A stretch of DNA of 64,000 nucleotides from Sclerodactyla briareus. Lineage: Eukaryota; Echinodermata; Holothuroidea; Dendrochirotida; Sclerodactylidae. How positions within the stretch are numbered: the first letter of the stretch is position 1; every line of letters starts with the position of its first letter. Positions 1-10,427 of this stretch are shown piece after piece. A program made the translations under genes and the position numbers. The notes beneath the pieces were generated by a model, which saw only the letters and a list, made by a program, of their open reading frames with translations, did not search any database and was not told where the DNA came from. Where the stretch lies: assembly GCA_026419785.1 (NCBI GenBank), contig JAODTK010005736.1, positions 124,001 to 188,000 of the forward strand. The letters run 5' to 3'.

Positions 1-1045
1 CACACGTGCGGCATCGAAAATGCGGCAGGGAACGCCACCCAATTGCATTGTCAAAAAGTAATGATTCAAAACTCAGGTGAAGGAAAAGGCTCGAAGTCCA
101 AATATTGCCTGAATTTCGATGGAAGGCTCAAAAGTGTAAACTTTGTTGTTTTTTAAGGGAAGGAGGTTGAGGCGACGGGGGGGTAGTCCTACCACCCGGC
201 GGATCCCCTGTGAATTTTTGGCCATATACTGGTCTATGTTGCAAATCAAAACAGAGTAATCCAGCATCAAGTGATGGGTGGGCGACCACTTGTTGAATGC
301 TAGGTGCGTGCGTCCCGTACACATATTAAGGTGGCACACGCGTGGTGGCGGAACCCCCTAAAATGACCATCGAAGATTCGGCCAGGCGGAACCCCATCAG
401 ATTCGTGGGCAAGACATTATTCAAAATTTCGTGTGAATATAAGGCTTATATCCAAGATTGTCGGAACTTTTCGATGGAAACGTTCAATGCAAAGTGTAAA
501 TTTCATGCGAGTAGCTTCCCGGCGCGGGTGTTTGCGGTTTAATCCTTTATGTGTTATATTAATTTGGCCACCTGTCTGGCCCCAATTGAACTGTCCCTTC
601 CCACAGTCCCCATGGGCCGTGGTCCCGCAAAACATGAAAAAGGGGCCGTAATCTTTGAGTAGAAACTCAGGCCTATCTAAGTGATAGGTCAGAGAGGAGT
701 CAGTGACTGTCGTTGGTCGATTGAATCGTGCAATATATCGCGCTTCGCGCGAAACGTTTGTTACATTTTTTTGCCCATTCCTATTGCTCTTTACATGACC
801 GTAAACCTCACTTGCATTATATTTTTGAATCTCACGCCGCCCCAAAGCAGAAACTTGAAATTGATCACTAAGGCGATAAGTTTTGAAGAACCTTTCCTAA
901 AATAAAAAATTGTTATAAATTTTAGGAATATCGCTTTCTGTCCCATTTCCTGGTACGCTACGCGCCAACCAGTGGTGGCGCTCCGCTAGATAGTATTTAT
1001 CTTGCTCGTCTCTCCCCCCAATCGCCAACACAATCGCAGCCCGTG
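1..1045 (+). mobile_element. Right part of a non-autonomous hAT-like DNA element (left end off window)
   Basis: This stretch aligns by eye along its length to 43140-44275, the right two thirds of a complete element later in the window. Shared landmarks are a gcatcgaaaatgc word, the phrase caaatattgcctg, a block containing accacc(c/t)ggcgg, a tcgcgcttcgcgcga hairpin at about 739-753, and the terminal module gtacgctacgcgccaacc at about 953-970. It ends in a degenerate terminus (cgcagcccgtg) near 1045. Two diverged copies of a ~357-bp unit are visible, starting near 11 and 368. The antisense ORF at 417-845 lies wholly inside the repeat and resembles no protein I know. The left end and left target-site duplication are outside the window. 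Confidence 0.7.
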
Positions 1046-2348
1046 CCCGTGATTATAAGGTCTGTGCAAGAAGCACTGGCAAGATGGCTGACGTACACAG
1101 GACACTGCTGTGTCTGCAAACGGAGGGGGATTTTGGGCAAGCGCGTTTCGCCGACATGTAGCGACAAACATCACAGTTATGGTAGAAAACCAAGGCAAGC
1201 TCGGGAAAGTAAGGCACCGAGTGTCAGACCGCATTTACACAGGTTATCCGGGTTATCCTGGGTATTTACCCGAAACGAATCGAGGGTAAAGTTACACCGG
1301 CATTTTTCTCGGGATCACCCTGGGTTTCAACAGCGGACAACTTAACTGAGACATAGCAATTCACCGGTAGAACCCGACAGGACTAGGGTGGGGGGGGGGG
1401 GGGGGAATTGCCCCGGGTATGTCGGAAAGGGGTATGAGACTTCTCAGGCTAGTCCAGTACTTGATTATATTGTTACAGAGACCAAGAGCGCTGATGCCCA
1501 GGAACCTATGAGGCACCAACTAGCCTTTCTCAATGAGCAGGGGAAGGGAAATAGAATTGTCGACTTTTGTCGTGTTCCGTGACTCCTTTAACTGTTTATT
1601 TATCACTGATTTAGGTAATTTCTGCAACCAGAAAAATAGAGATACATAGCCTAGCCCCTAACGCCGCAGGAAGTCAAGTCAAACTCTACTCTCAATGCAT
1701 TGTTTAATATCAGCCGTCGTCTCATATTAATCGTTTGATTGTCTAGTTTTGCGACAAAGTTCAATTTTTGTTTGTTTGAACGTGACTCGAATGTTTTGAA
1801 ACTCTTTGTAAAATGTTCTTACCTGCAAAAATATACCGCATGCCTCGTAACATGATAGTAGGATTTTTTCGAAGCTATAAAGGCAAAGATTTGGTAGTAC
1901 GGTTACGAAGGTCATGTTTTGAAAGAAACCTCGTGTACAGCATTGGAATGGTATATTCTTGCAGGCGAGAACATTATAAAAATGCAATATCAGCGTTCTA
2001 CTTTACGTCCCATCCTTCAGGGACCGCGGGGAGAGAATTTGAGTGGGGGGGCTAAGCATTTGTGGCGCGCCCACCATCTGAGCGGAGCGCCACCATCGGT
2101 TGGCGCGGAGCGTACAAAGAAATTTCTAGTATGACAGACCACCCAGATCGCAGGGAGGAAGCTACCCGTCGTGCGTTTTCAGGTAGTAACTGACATCCTA
2201 AAAATGGATTTATGTACCACATTTTTTTTAATTCCGCGACCAAACGAATTACGTCTTACCAAGGGTAATAAATCAAGTAATAAACTGAATTCTAATAGAT
2301 TAAACCTTGGGAAAATGTCATTATTAAGGCCCTACAAAAATAAGAAAA
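1046..2348. other. No gene seen; poly-G run and an inverted element fragment
   Basis: A G-homopolymer of about 18 bases lies near 1388. At about 2060-2115 there is a reverse-orientation copy of the terminal module (gcggagcgccacc, then ttggcgcggagcgtac), so a fragment of the same transposon family was inserted here in the opposite direction. Nothing in the rest looks coding. Confidence 0.5.
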
Positions 2349-2356
2349 GCCACATA
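2349..2356. repeat. Left target-site duplication (gccacata)
   Basis: Identical to 4028-4035 and directly abutting the terminal inverted repeat of the element at 2357-4027. Confidence 0.8.
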
Positions 2357-4027
2357 CAGGCGGCGCCAGGGGTTTACCATGGGGGGGGGGCGAACCTGAT
2401 GATGGACCATCTAGCGGAGCGCCACCACAGGTTGGCGCGGAGCGTACTAGAAAATTGTGGACGTCTTACGCTCGCAGATGAAGGAGGACGCCTCTCTGGG
2501 CCGTTTCATCGACACTGAAAAATCTTTAAGTTGGCTTTTTCTGCCCTGTCATTTTGTATAATGGGTATTTTATTTAAAAATTTTCTAACTTTATGATGGA
2601 GAGGATGTTCCAGACGACAGCATTCGACGCAAGCAGTCAATTAAATATGCATACACACACAGAACTCGATCGTGAACGTAGGCTTCAGTTACAGTGCGCC
2701 TATGCGGCAAGGCGTAAGAATGTACTGAAAACTTTGTACTGCCGATTGTGGGACTAATTATGCAGACTGGAGTGGCCGGAATGAGTCCCCCAGCCGAAAC
2801 TGATGAACGCCTCCCTCTGAAGTCCACATCTCCAACGGTACAAGTAGATATATGAGTGTCATACGACGGGTCAAATGAAAATTCACGAAGAAAAAAACAA
2901 CCACGCGTGCGAAGCGTGCGGAAATTTTTGGGTTTTTGATTTACCTAAGTGTTAAAAGCTATCACCACAACATGTTTCATTTTGGGATTTGGGTGAACCA
3001 TGCCCCCTCCCCTCCACTACGAAGAGTTGTTCGATCCGCGACCTTCATGTCTGGTACATTAAATTGATGCGTTGCATATAATCGGTCAAATAAAATTGGC
3101 GAAGAAACCACAGGCACGCGCGCCGAATCGCGCGAACTTTTTGGTTTCTTTTCTTACATACGTGTTGGAAACTTACCACAACATTTTTTTCACAGCATTG
3201 ATTGGAGGAACGTGTCCCGTCTTTGAAGGTTTGTTCGATCCGACAAACTTGATTCCCGGTACAAGTAATTAATGCGTGGAAATTCTCTGGATCAAATGAA
3301 AATTGCTGTATAAAACACACGACCCCGCGCGCGAACGCGCAAAAATTTGTTGGTTTTTGGATTTAACCTAAGTGTTTAAAAAACCAGTATCACCACAACA
3401 TTTTTCATTTGGGGATTTGGGTGAACATTCCTCCCCCCCCCCAATTTCAAAGATTTGTTGAATCCGCGAAATTCATGTTTGGTACATTAAATTATTGCGT
3501 GGCATATAATCGATTCAAATGAAAATTGACAAGAAACACAGCCAGGCGCGCGCGACGCGCGAAGATTTTTGGGTTTTTCAATTACCTAATAACTAGAATT
3601 TAATTAGGGGAATGTGGCCCCCCCATTTGCGAAGATTTGTTGAATCCGCCAACTTATTTTTGGTACATTAGATCCATGCGTGAGATATCAAATCGGATCC
3701 AAAATAAACCGACCAAGAAAACACGGCCACGCGCGCGACGAGCGCGAAAAATTAAGGTTTTGTTCATCTACACAAGAGTCAAATACTATCACCACACATT
3801 TTTTTTCCACTAAGATTTGATTGGGGAACGTGGCCCCCCCCCCTCATCTACGAGATTTTTTCGAATCCGACCAAACTGATAGTAGTATAGTAAACATGTA
3901 TAGACACTCACCCCACCCTCTACGAAAATAAGTTGCTTTAAAACCATCGTTCAAAACGATTTTCTTGTTTCTGCCCAAAACCATAGGGGGGAAACCGCCC
4001 CCCTTGCCCCCCTTGGCGCCGCCCCTG
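2357..4027. mobile_element. Complete non-autonomous hAT-like element with perfect 8-bp TSD
   Basis: The left terminus reads caggcggcgcca (from 2357). The right terminus reads tggcgccgcccctg (to 4027), whose reverse complement is caggggcggcgcca, so the ends form inverted repeats. The flanks are the identical octamers gccacata at 2349-2356 and gccacata at 4028-4035. An 8-bp duplication plus CAG-type termini is the signature of the hAT superfamily (established knowledge). The 1.67-kb interior has no transposase ORF. It holds one reverse-orientation terminal module (about 2406-2452) and a five-unit tandem array (2876-3840). The element is therefore non-autonomous and depended on a transposase encoded elsewhere. 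Superfamily assignment is inference from TSD length and termini. Confidence 0.82.
2876..3840 (+). repeat. Tandem array, five ~185-223-bp units, each with a GC palindrome
   Basis: Units begin near 2876, 3090, 3297, 3520 and 3706 with variants of gaaaattcacgaagaaa. Each then has a G+C-rich palindrome (such as cgcgcgcgacgcgcg near 3548) followed by an A/T run and ttttggtttttg, a word like tcaccacaacattttt, a cccc-rich stretch and ttgttcgatccg. Units are diverged, so the array is old or error-rich. It makes up most of the interior of the element at 2357-4027. Confidence 0.75.
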
Positions 4028-4035
4028 GCCACATA
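4028..4035. repeat. Right target-site duplication (gccacata)
   Basis: Identical to 2349-2356 and immediately follows the terminus cgccgcccctg. Confidence 0.8.
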
Positions 4036-5627
4036 ACGTGATAGTAGGCCGAACATAGACCTTGAGGGATCTGCCGAAAATATGTAATGAAAAGAAAATC
4101 ATGAACCATACAAAATGACTGGGGGATTCGTGCCCGCAGTGAAGTGACGAAGGTGTCCTGTAAAACCATAATCATGGTATCACCTCTAGTCCCAAATCTC
4201 CATCAAAATAAAAGATTCTACACGGGATCTCGATTGCATTAGACTGGAGCAGTCGAGGCGTTCTATCAGTCGAATTAACCTTTGACGTTACCAATTACTG
4301 CTATTGTCGACACCACAGACAACTTCAGGAGATTTAACTGAGGGTTCCTATCTCCATGTTATGTGTTTGGGGGAGGAACTGCGTAGGCCTACCGACTTCA
4401 ATACTTTTTGCAATTTCCGAGAGGTGGGTCAGATGTTTTCTTTGATATCGGAACTCTAGCAATATTGTGAACACCCTGACAGAAGGCACGTAAAATGATA
4501 AATGCACAACAGTGCACAACAAAACGGTTGTACCCGTTCCTGTACATTATAGGCCTACCGACTTCACTGGCAGCCCCACAATGCTACAGCTACTAAACTC
4601 CCCATTGTTGGCTGGCCGGAGTCGAGTAGGTCTAGCTAACCGTACGAAGGGCTGTGCTGCATTCGGGAGTTACGTAGCAGATCCGACGTATTGAATTGTT
4701 CTTCAATTTTTTGCACGAGCTGTGATTAGGCCGACAGTCCAAAAATTGCTCCTTGTAATATTTTGATTTTTGTAATACCTGAAATTAAGAGGCTAAAACA
4801 TTATTTTTACCCCGTCACAGGGCGGGCCAAATTTAGGCGGGCCAAAATGCCGGTGGCAGAAAAGTGCGGGGGCTGAAGCCCCCGCAGCCCCCCTCCTCCC
4901 GCGGATCCTGTCTTTATAGTTTTTCTTTTCGCCGCACATTAAATTGTTTCTCATGGTTGGTCAACAGGTGTTTTTTCACCGACGAAGGATAAAAGAAGAC
5001 TGCAAATTGGAAAATGTTATAGAGTATTTTTGAGGATTTTATATGGTCTAAAGGTCTGAGAAATGCCTGTTTCTTTGCGATCTGAGGAGGTTAAGACCCA
5101 ATATTTCCTTGTACGATCCGACGCCAACAATGCTGGCGCTACGCTTAGATGGTCTTTTTACATACCGTTCGTCATAGGGCCAAAACGAAACCCACCCCCC
5201 CCCCCTCAGCAAAACTCGTCGGGCTGATCACATGCGTATCTGTTAGCGGGGTCGAGGGGGAGGAGTGCTATTTCGGGGAAAACTTGTGACAGGGGACCCC
5301 CCACCCCCCCCCCGACTAGTTAGGCTACGCGTTCTGACATGCCACGGAACCACTAAAACACAGGTCCCTAGTTTTAAATATTTTACGTTATGGTTAGGTT
5401 TAACGTAACCGACAATAGCCATGTAATACCATAGTAATAGTAGGGTGAAGCAAAGGTTCTGTAGGCTACTCCCTTAACAAGGCCTAACGTGGGCTATGCC
5501 CCGAGACTCCGCGACTTCAATCTTGATTCAGGGCTTTGTACGTACATAGGCCCGTGGGGCCCATGCGGTCCTGCACCAGATTAATAGGCCGAGCTATACA
5601 TAGCACTAAACACAGTCCTTGTCCCTT
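4036..5627. other. No gene seen; direct repeats and repeat fragments
   Basis: An exact 17-bp direct repeat, taggcctaccgacttca, occurs at 4384-4400 and 4550-4566. At about 4868-4900 there is a gggggctgaagcccccgcag hairpin-like word typical of invertebrate repeats. A forward copy of the transposon terminal module lies at about 5113-5156. C-homopolymers occur near 5196 and 5300. Confidence 0.45.
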
Positions 5628-6262
5628 CCAGGGGGGACGATCCGTTTTGAAAAGGGGGGGGGACACAATCGAATGCAAAGACCATCTAAGCGGAACTCCA
5701 CCATGGTGGCGCGAAACGTACAAAGAAAATTTTTATTTAGCGTTTTGTTTTTTTAATGACCTCCAGATCGCCGGAAAAGGCACATGCCAGGACTCGATAC
5801 ACCTACATCTACAGGTGTGATTTGAGTAAGAGAAACAAAAAAAGTGGTCATTAATGTACAGACCGAGATGATTTACCACATATCACACATGGTCATGGTA
5901 TTTTTATTACCTTCTCTACTGTGGCTTCGTTTGCTTGTTTGGTTTGAGGAGGGGACCAGGGGTCTGCCACGGTCCTGGTGGGATGATAGAAAAAGCATAG
6001 GCGTACGGGACCCTTTAAATTGGGGAGCAGTAAATATTTGGCTGAAAGTACAAGTCAGTCATCGAAGACTACAAGGCGCGCGAAGGCGCGCGGTAATTTT
6101 TCGAGTTTCCGCTTTTCTGTTTTCTGCATTTTATCGAAAAAACGTACAGCAGAAAAATTTTTTTTTTAAGGCTTTGTCACTTTTGCCTTTCTCCTTTCCA
6201 AATTTTTCACGAATTTTTAATCTCAGACAAATTGGGGGCGGGAGTGGGGGCCGTCTACCCCC
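5628..6262 (-). mobile_element. Fragment of the hAT-like family, reverse orientation
   Basis: The segment begins with a G-rich stretch (ccaggggggacgatccg). It then carries the reverse-orientation terminal module (ccatctaagcgg... ggcgcgaaacgtacaaag, about 5683-5727), and further in a GC palindrome (ggcgcgcgaaggcgcgcgg near 6075) followed by taatttttcgag. Order and orientation match an inverted copy of the family. The far end is not clear. Confidence 0.45.
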
Positions 6263-9000
6263 AAAGCTTTGCTTGTGAAATTATTCGAGTGAACAAAATG
6301 ATTACAAGCATTACATCGCACATTCACAACGCCGGGTAGAAAAACGCCATGAAAATTTATGTACGTTTGGCTTTTCGATTTAATATTCGAGCACTCGGTA
6401 TGGAACCGGGTTAATAATCCTTCGACTTCGCCTAGTGCGGGCATACTTTCATCTGGGGTCCGCACGGGATTAGTGGACTTAAGACAATATCCAACGCGAT
6501 TATCGTTTCGGTTAGACAATAATTGAATCAGGTTAGACGATCATAAAATTATGATTATCACTGTGAACCACGCAACACCACTTTAATAAAATGACCAGGG
6601 CACGGGTACACGTTGCAGGTTCAGTAAATTGGGGCAGAAACAACTTACCCAGACTAAAATAGGTTAGTGGATTTCATTGCAGTTTATGTGCACAACTTAT
6701 ATCAGTACTGATGCGGCCAAAATTCGGCCACCAAAGCCATAATAAAAACTTTTTAATTTGCCCAAATTTCTTCCAGTATTTCTCCGAATTGGGGTATTTT
6801 GTTTTTGTGTTTCACTCTCAAATTATACTGCAAACCCGGCCGGACCCGACCCAAAGTCTCGGAATAATATGACTGGATTTGCCTAAGTGGTCTAGTACGC
6901 ATCGTGAGATTACATATTCCTATATTGATGAACAATATCACCTAAACTAGGTTTAAAAAATGAAAGAAAAGAAATGTTTGCCAATGGCAATATACGGTGT
7001 ATCTGCAAGGACTATTTCCAATCCAAGGGCGGCAGACGTTGTTGGGGTCGTGACCCCCAACTTTTTGGAAGTTCCTCCGTATATAGATGTTTCACTTTGA
7101 CCACCTGGGACCCTTTCAAATTTCCGCAGGAGAATTGGCCCCATGACTATTACGCAAACCCACTGTGATGCCAGTGACAGCTGTTTGAGGCACAATCAGT
7201 GGAAGCAATTTGGTCTAAGGCATTCGTAGGCAACTGCCAGAAAATAAATCGAAAGGAGAAAAAAGTGCTGTGATGCTGGCCTAGGCGTCCGTCGGTCACG
7301 TACGGGACTCTTCTGTTTTTTTGCAGAAAATGTTTGCATGTTTGTTTGTTTTTTTGCATGTTTTTCGGGCGTCTGATAGAAAATCAGGGGCCTAGTCAGC
7401 AGACATTTTGGATTGCCTTCACTTTGCCTCTGTGCTGTCCATATTTAACCCGAATGATTGTAAATTTTTGTACGCAATTTAGTAAGTCTGACCAGAAGTC
7501 CGAAGCAGTATGGATTTACAATTACTACTTGTGACCAAACATGTAGTCTAGTTACTCTGTCCAGACGGGCGTAGCTTCAATTTGATTTATTGGGTGAAGG
7601 TAGTTCGCCCTGCGAAATTATTAATTGCCATGTGATTTCATGTTGCAGAAAGAAAGGAAAAACTTAAATCCGTCACTGAGGTCTAGATTCATGTTTCACG
7701 CTGTCGGCAGCAGACGTAACATTTCTGCTAGTGCGGGGCTAACATTTATTACGGCCCTGTGAGAGGGGTCTCAGGCAGTCAGGTTTACCCGTCCCCTGTG
7801 AAAAGTTTTGGCTTGAGGTGCAAATCAATGCTCTAAAATGTTATTTTTTTTGTGCGAAAAATTGCTGTCCACCAGGGCAGTAAGTTCTCTCTTTTGGGTT
7901 ATCGGTCTGAATCCTACCGTCCATGGGACCACCCTTATTTGGTCCATGGTAAAAGGCCTGAAGTCAGACCGGTTAGCCATTCTAGAGACCCCGGTTACTT
8001 TTTCCTTTTGCCTCGTAGACTCGTCCGATTCTTTGGACTGCTATTTTACTGAATATCACAAGTTGTTCGAATTTTGGGGCAATTCCCCGAAGGTTCTAAC
8101 CCAAAAGTCGAAAGGGTGCTGAAGTTCCGCACGTTTCCTGGTATAGTCTAGGAGTTTTAAAAATGCTTCTTCTCAATCCTTTGCTATAGAATTTATCATT
8201 TCTGCCCGGGTTTTGTTAATCATACATTTTCATTCCTATATAGCGCATTACATGTAGGAAATATCTCGACGCGCTCCGCAATTGTTTTCTGTCTCGTTTC
8301 GGCTCATGGCCACGGACTGTTTTTGTTGAAATTGAAGTGCAGGATATATATTGTTCAAATCAGAGTGCATCGTCTATCGATTCCTTCAGCTTGCTAGAAA
8401 TCATGTCTAGAAGCCCAATTCGTAAATTATAGTCCCAGAGTTACAACATTGCACTCAAAATCTTTTTGCACGGATCTCATAGCTCTCGTGCACGTGGGTC
8501 TACGTACTGACAGCGAAACAACCATCAGGATACCTACAACGACGACGTTTTTTGCCATATTTCTTGGGGAAATCGATAAAATCCACAGCTCCAAAATTGA
8601 CAAGATTGACAAATTTTGCTCATTCATCGGGCTTTTAACGAGAGAAATCGGCAATCTGCCTACACCAAAATGTTGGTCATTTAGCCCTTTTGGCATTTGT
8701 ATGCCTGAATGTGCCATCTTTTCTTTGCCCAAGCTGTTGCTCCTCGATCTGCAAAACTACCTTTACTTCCATAATGTGTTTTGGGCAGTCCTGACTCATC
8801 ATCCGCCTCGTATACCAACGCCGCTTCGTGTCATTTATCAATGGACATTTCAGGTGTGCACTCCCCTTTTGTTAAAATAACAAAATAGAATAGCCTCACT
8901 TATGTCTGAGTGAGAAAACTTGCCCTAAAACGACTTCATATCGCCAAAATATCCCTCAAAATGCATGCGCTCACGACACTATAGACAGATAGAAGCAACA
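6263..9000. other. No gene or clear repeat recognised
   Basis: About 2.7 kb of mixed-composition DNA. The longest ORF here (8449-8880, 143 codons) has a hydrophobic-biased, low-information composition, no recognisable motif and no convincing splice or promoter context, so I do not call it. Confidence 0.4.
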
Positions 9001-9009
9001 GTTACAGGT

Positions 9010-9262
9010 TCGCGTAGCGGCGTAGCGCGCGAAATTTTGGACACTCGGGGTTCGAATAAAGGCCACTGTGGTCTTTGTGAGGCTGCTTTCTCAATATTTT
9101 TTCAGCCCACACATCAACTTAACTGGTGTAAACGGACATGTACTTTCGTCTTCATCGAGGATCAAAAAGTGGGGGAACATTTGATTATGATTTCCCCCCC
9201 CCCCACTTCGAAAAGTGGGGGGGACGTTGTCCCCCCTGTGCCCCCCCATGATCCGCCGCCCA
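9010..9262 (+). mobile_element. DNA-element fragment with a right-end-like terminus
   Basis: It contains a GC-rich word followed by cgcgaaattttggacac (9025-9043), the same arrangement as near 42140. A C-rich and G-rich palindrome follows (9196-9245, around ccacttcgaaaagtgg), then the terminus-like gatccgccgccca near 9250-9262. This resembles the CGCCGCCCCTG ends of the other elements. No left end or duplication was found. Confidence 0.4.
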
Positions 9263-9479
9263 TAGTCCTCTTCACAATCCCACAAACCTGTTGCTGCCAT
9301 GCAGGTATTCATTACGAGCAAATGTGACCTAGGAGTTTCGAAGAACTTTGTTTCAATTTTAATTTATAAAGTAATACATTACTAGGCTATTTGTAGCTCA
9401 TTTTAGTTAAAATGCCATGGTTCCTTTTCCTAATCCTAGGTCACCAAAGTAGCCTAACTTAGGATTATACAAACTATTG

Positions 9480-10045
9480 TCATGTGTGTACTAGTAGAAT
9501 ATGAAGTTGTGAGTGAAGTAAAGCTAGGTTCGACTTGCCTCAATTTTGTTACTGGCCATCAATGTTATCACATAATGTTGAACACTGGCTATTGTGGCAA
9601 CCTGATGTAAGTCGTAGGTCCACTGAATCCTTAGGCTTGGCATGTCAGTCAAATAAGTGGCCCAAGTTGAAAGCCTACACACCATCTATACCTACGCTAT
9701 AATGTGTGGGGTGTGGAGTCACCTAAATCCCTGAACAAACTTTCCGTGTTGCGCACCAAGTATCAAACAATGGTATGTTGTCCTTATACAATACGTTACA
9801 GTACAATTAAGAAAATCAAACACCAATCTGAGTTTAGATTTCTTTTTTTTTATAACTCCAATGAGTTTTGGGCTACATTTGACGTCAGCGTAACATTTAC
9901 TTTCCATGTAATAAAAATTCCCCATTTTTTGTTTGTTTTTAAACACCTAAGAAAGTTACAGCAAATCTTATTTAAGTTTATTTTTCTCGCCGAACTTAAC
10001 CATTACAACATAGGAATTTACGATGTCAACCCCTATCATTAGGTG
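9480..10045 (+). repeat. Dispersed repeat family 1, copy A
   Basis: Aligns by eye to 31530-32035. Shared words in the same order are ttactggccat, a gtcagtcaaa..agtg block, gttgaaagcctaca, cctacgct(a)gaat, aactttcc(g/t)tgttgcgcacca, tcagcgtaacatt and acacctaagaaa, then an end in (g/t)cattagg. Similarity is clear but diverged with many small indels. No coding capacity is conserved between the copies, so the ORFs inside (such as 9704-10042) are rejected as genes. Its class is unknown. Confidence 0.7.
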
Positions 10046-10084
10046 AGAGATGCTTCCCTTTAGGGTAAGGCATCCTCCACTTCT

Positions 10085-10215
10085 CTTAATGCAGACTTAA
10101 ATTTAAAATCGAAGGCAGATTTAAATTAAATCAAATCTAATCCCTTAAAATCTGCTGCTAAGAGTTGCTTTTAGATAAGACGCGTTAGCGAGCGTAAATC
10201 TAACTTAGATTAGAA
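10085..10215. repeat. AT-rich block of aaatctaa/ttaaattt words
   Basis: Repeated variants of agatttaaat, aaatctaa and ttagatt occur in both orientations. A similar block lies at 20985-21145. The two lie just outside the two ends of the three-exon gene model. Confidence 0.4.
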
Positions 10216-10221
10216 TTTTAC

Positions 10222-10229
10222 CCAATCAG
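10222..10229 (+). promoter_or_regulatory. CCAAT box (ccaatcag), putative promoter
   Basis: A perfect NF-Y-type word, ccaatcag, lies 132 bp upstream of the candidate start codon at 10361, followed by a catgtgat E-box-like word near 10244. The transcription start would then fall roughly at 10270-10340 (inference). No TATA box is obvious, as is common for CCAAT-type promoters. Confidence 0.4.
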
Positions 10230-10360
10230 AGGCCCACGAACGGTCATGTGATACTTCGATACCCCCAAAATATTCGCCTCCGACGACGGTATCAGCAAAC
10301 TCTGCTCGCGATATTTCGCTTTGAAGCCTTGAAGTTGATGTTGTTGAATCAGAAGAAAAA

Positions 10361-10427
10361 ATGGTCAACTACAAACAGTCTGTGAATTCCAGGAGGCCCA
10401 AGGTTCCGATGTTTTTCTCTACTCGCG
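10361..10427 (+). CDS. Putative gene A, exon 1 (uncharacterised small basic protein)
   Basis: The ATG lies in good initiation context (agaagaaaaaATGG: A at -3, G at +4). The exon encodes a basic peptide starting MVNYKQSVNSRRPKVPMFF and stops after one base of codon 23 at donor G|gtaaag (10428). That phase is what exon 2 needs. A second, stronger-looking donor, gtaagg at 10436, would leave phase 0 and run exon 2 into a stop, so the first is preferred. With exons 2 and 3 the model encodes 114 residues, rich in Lys, Arg and Ser, with no signal peptide or membrane span. I do not recognise the family. The support is splice signals plus phase agreement, not homology. Confidence 0.45.

Noticed and set aside
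417-845. 142-codon antisense ORF
   Set aside because: It lies in a transposon copy; the homologous stretch at 43560-43980 does not keep the frame.
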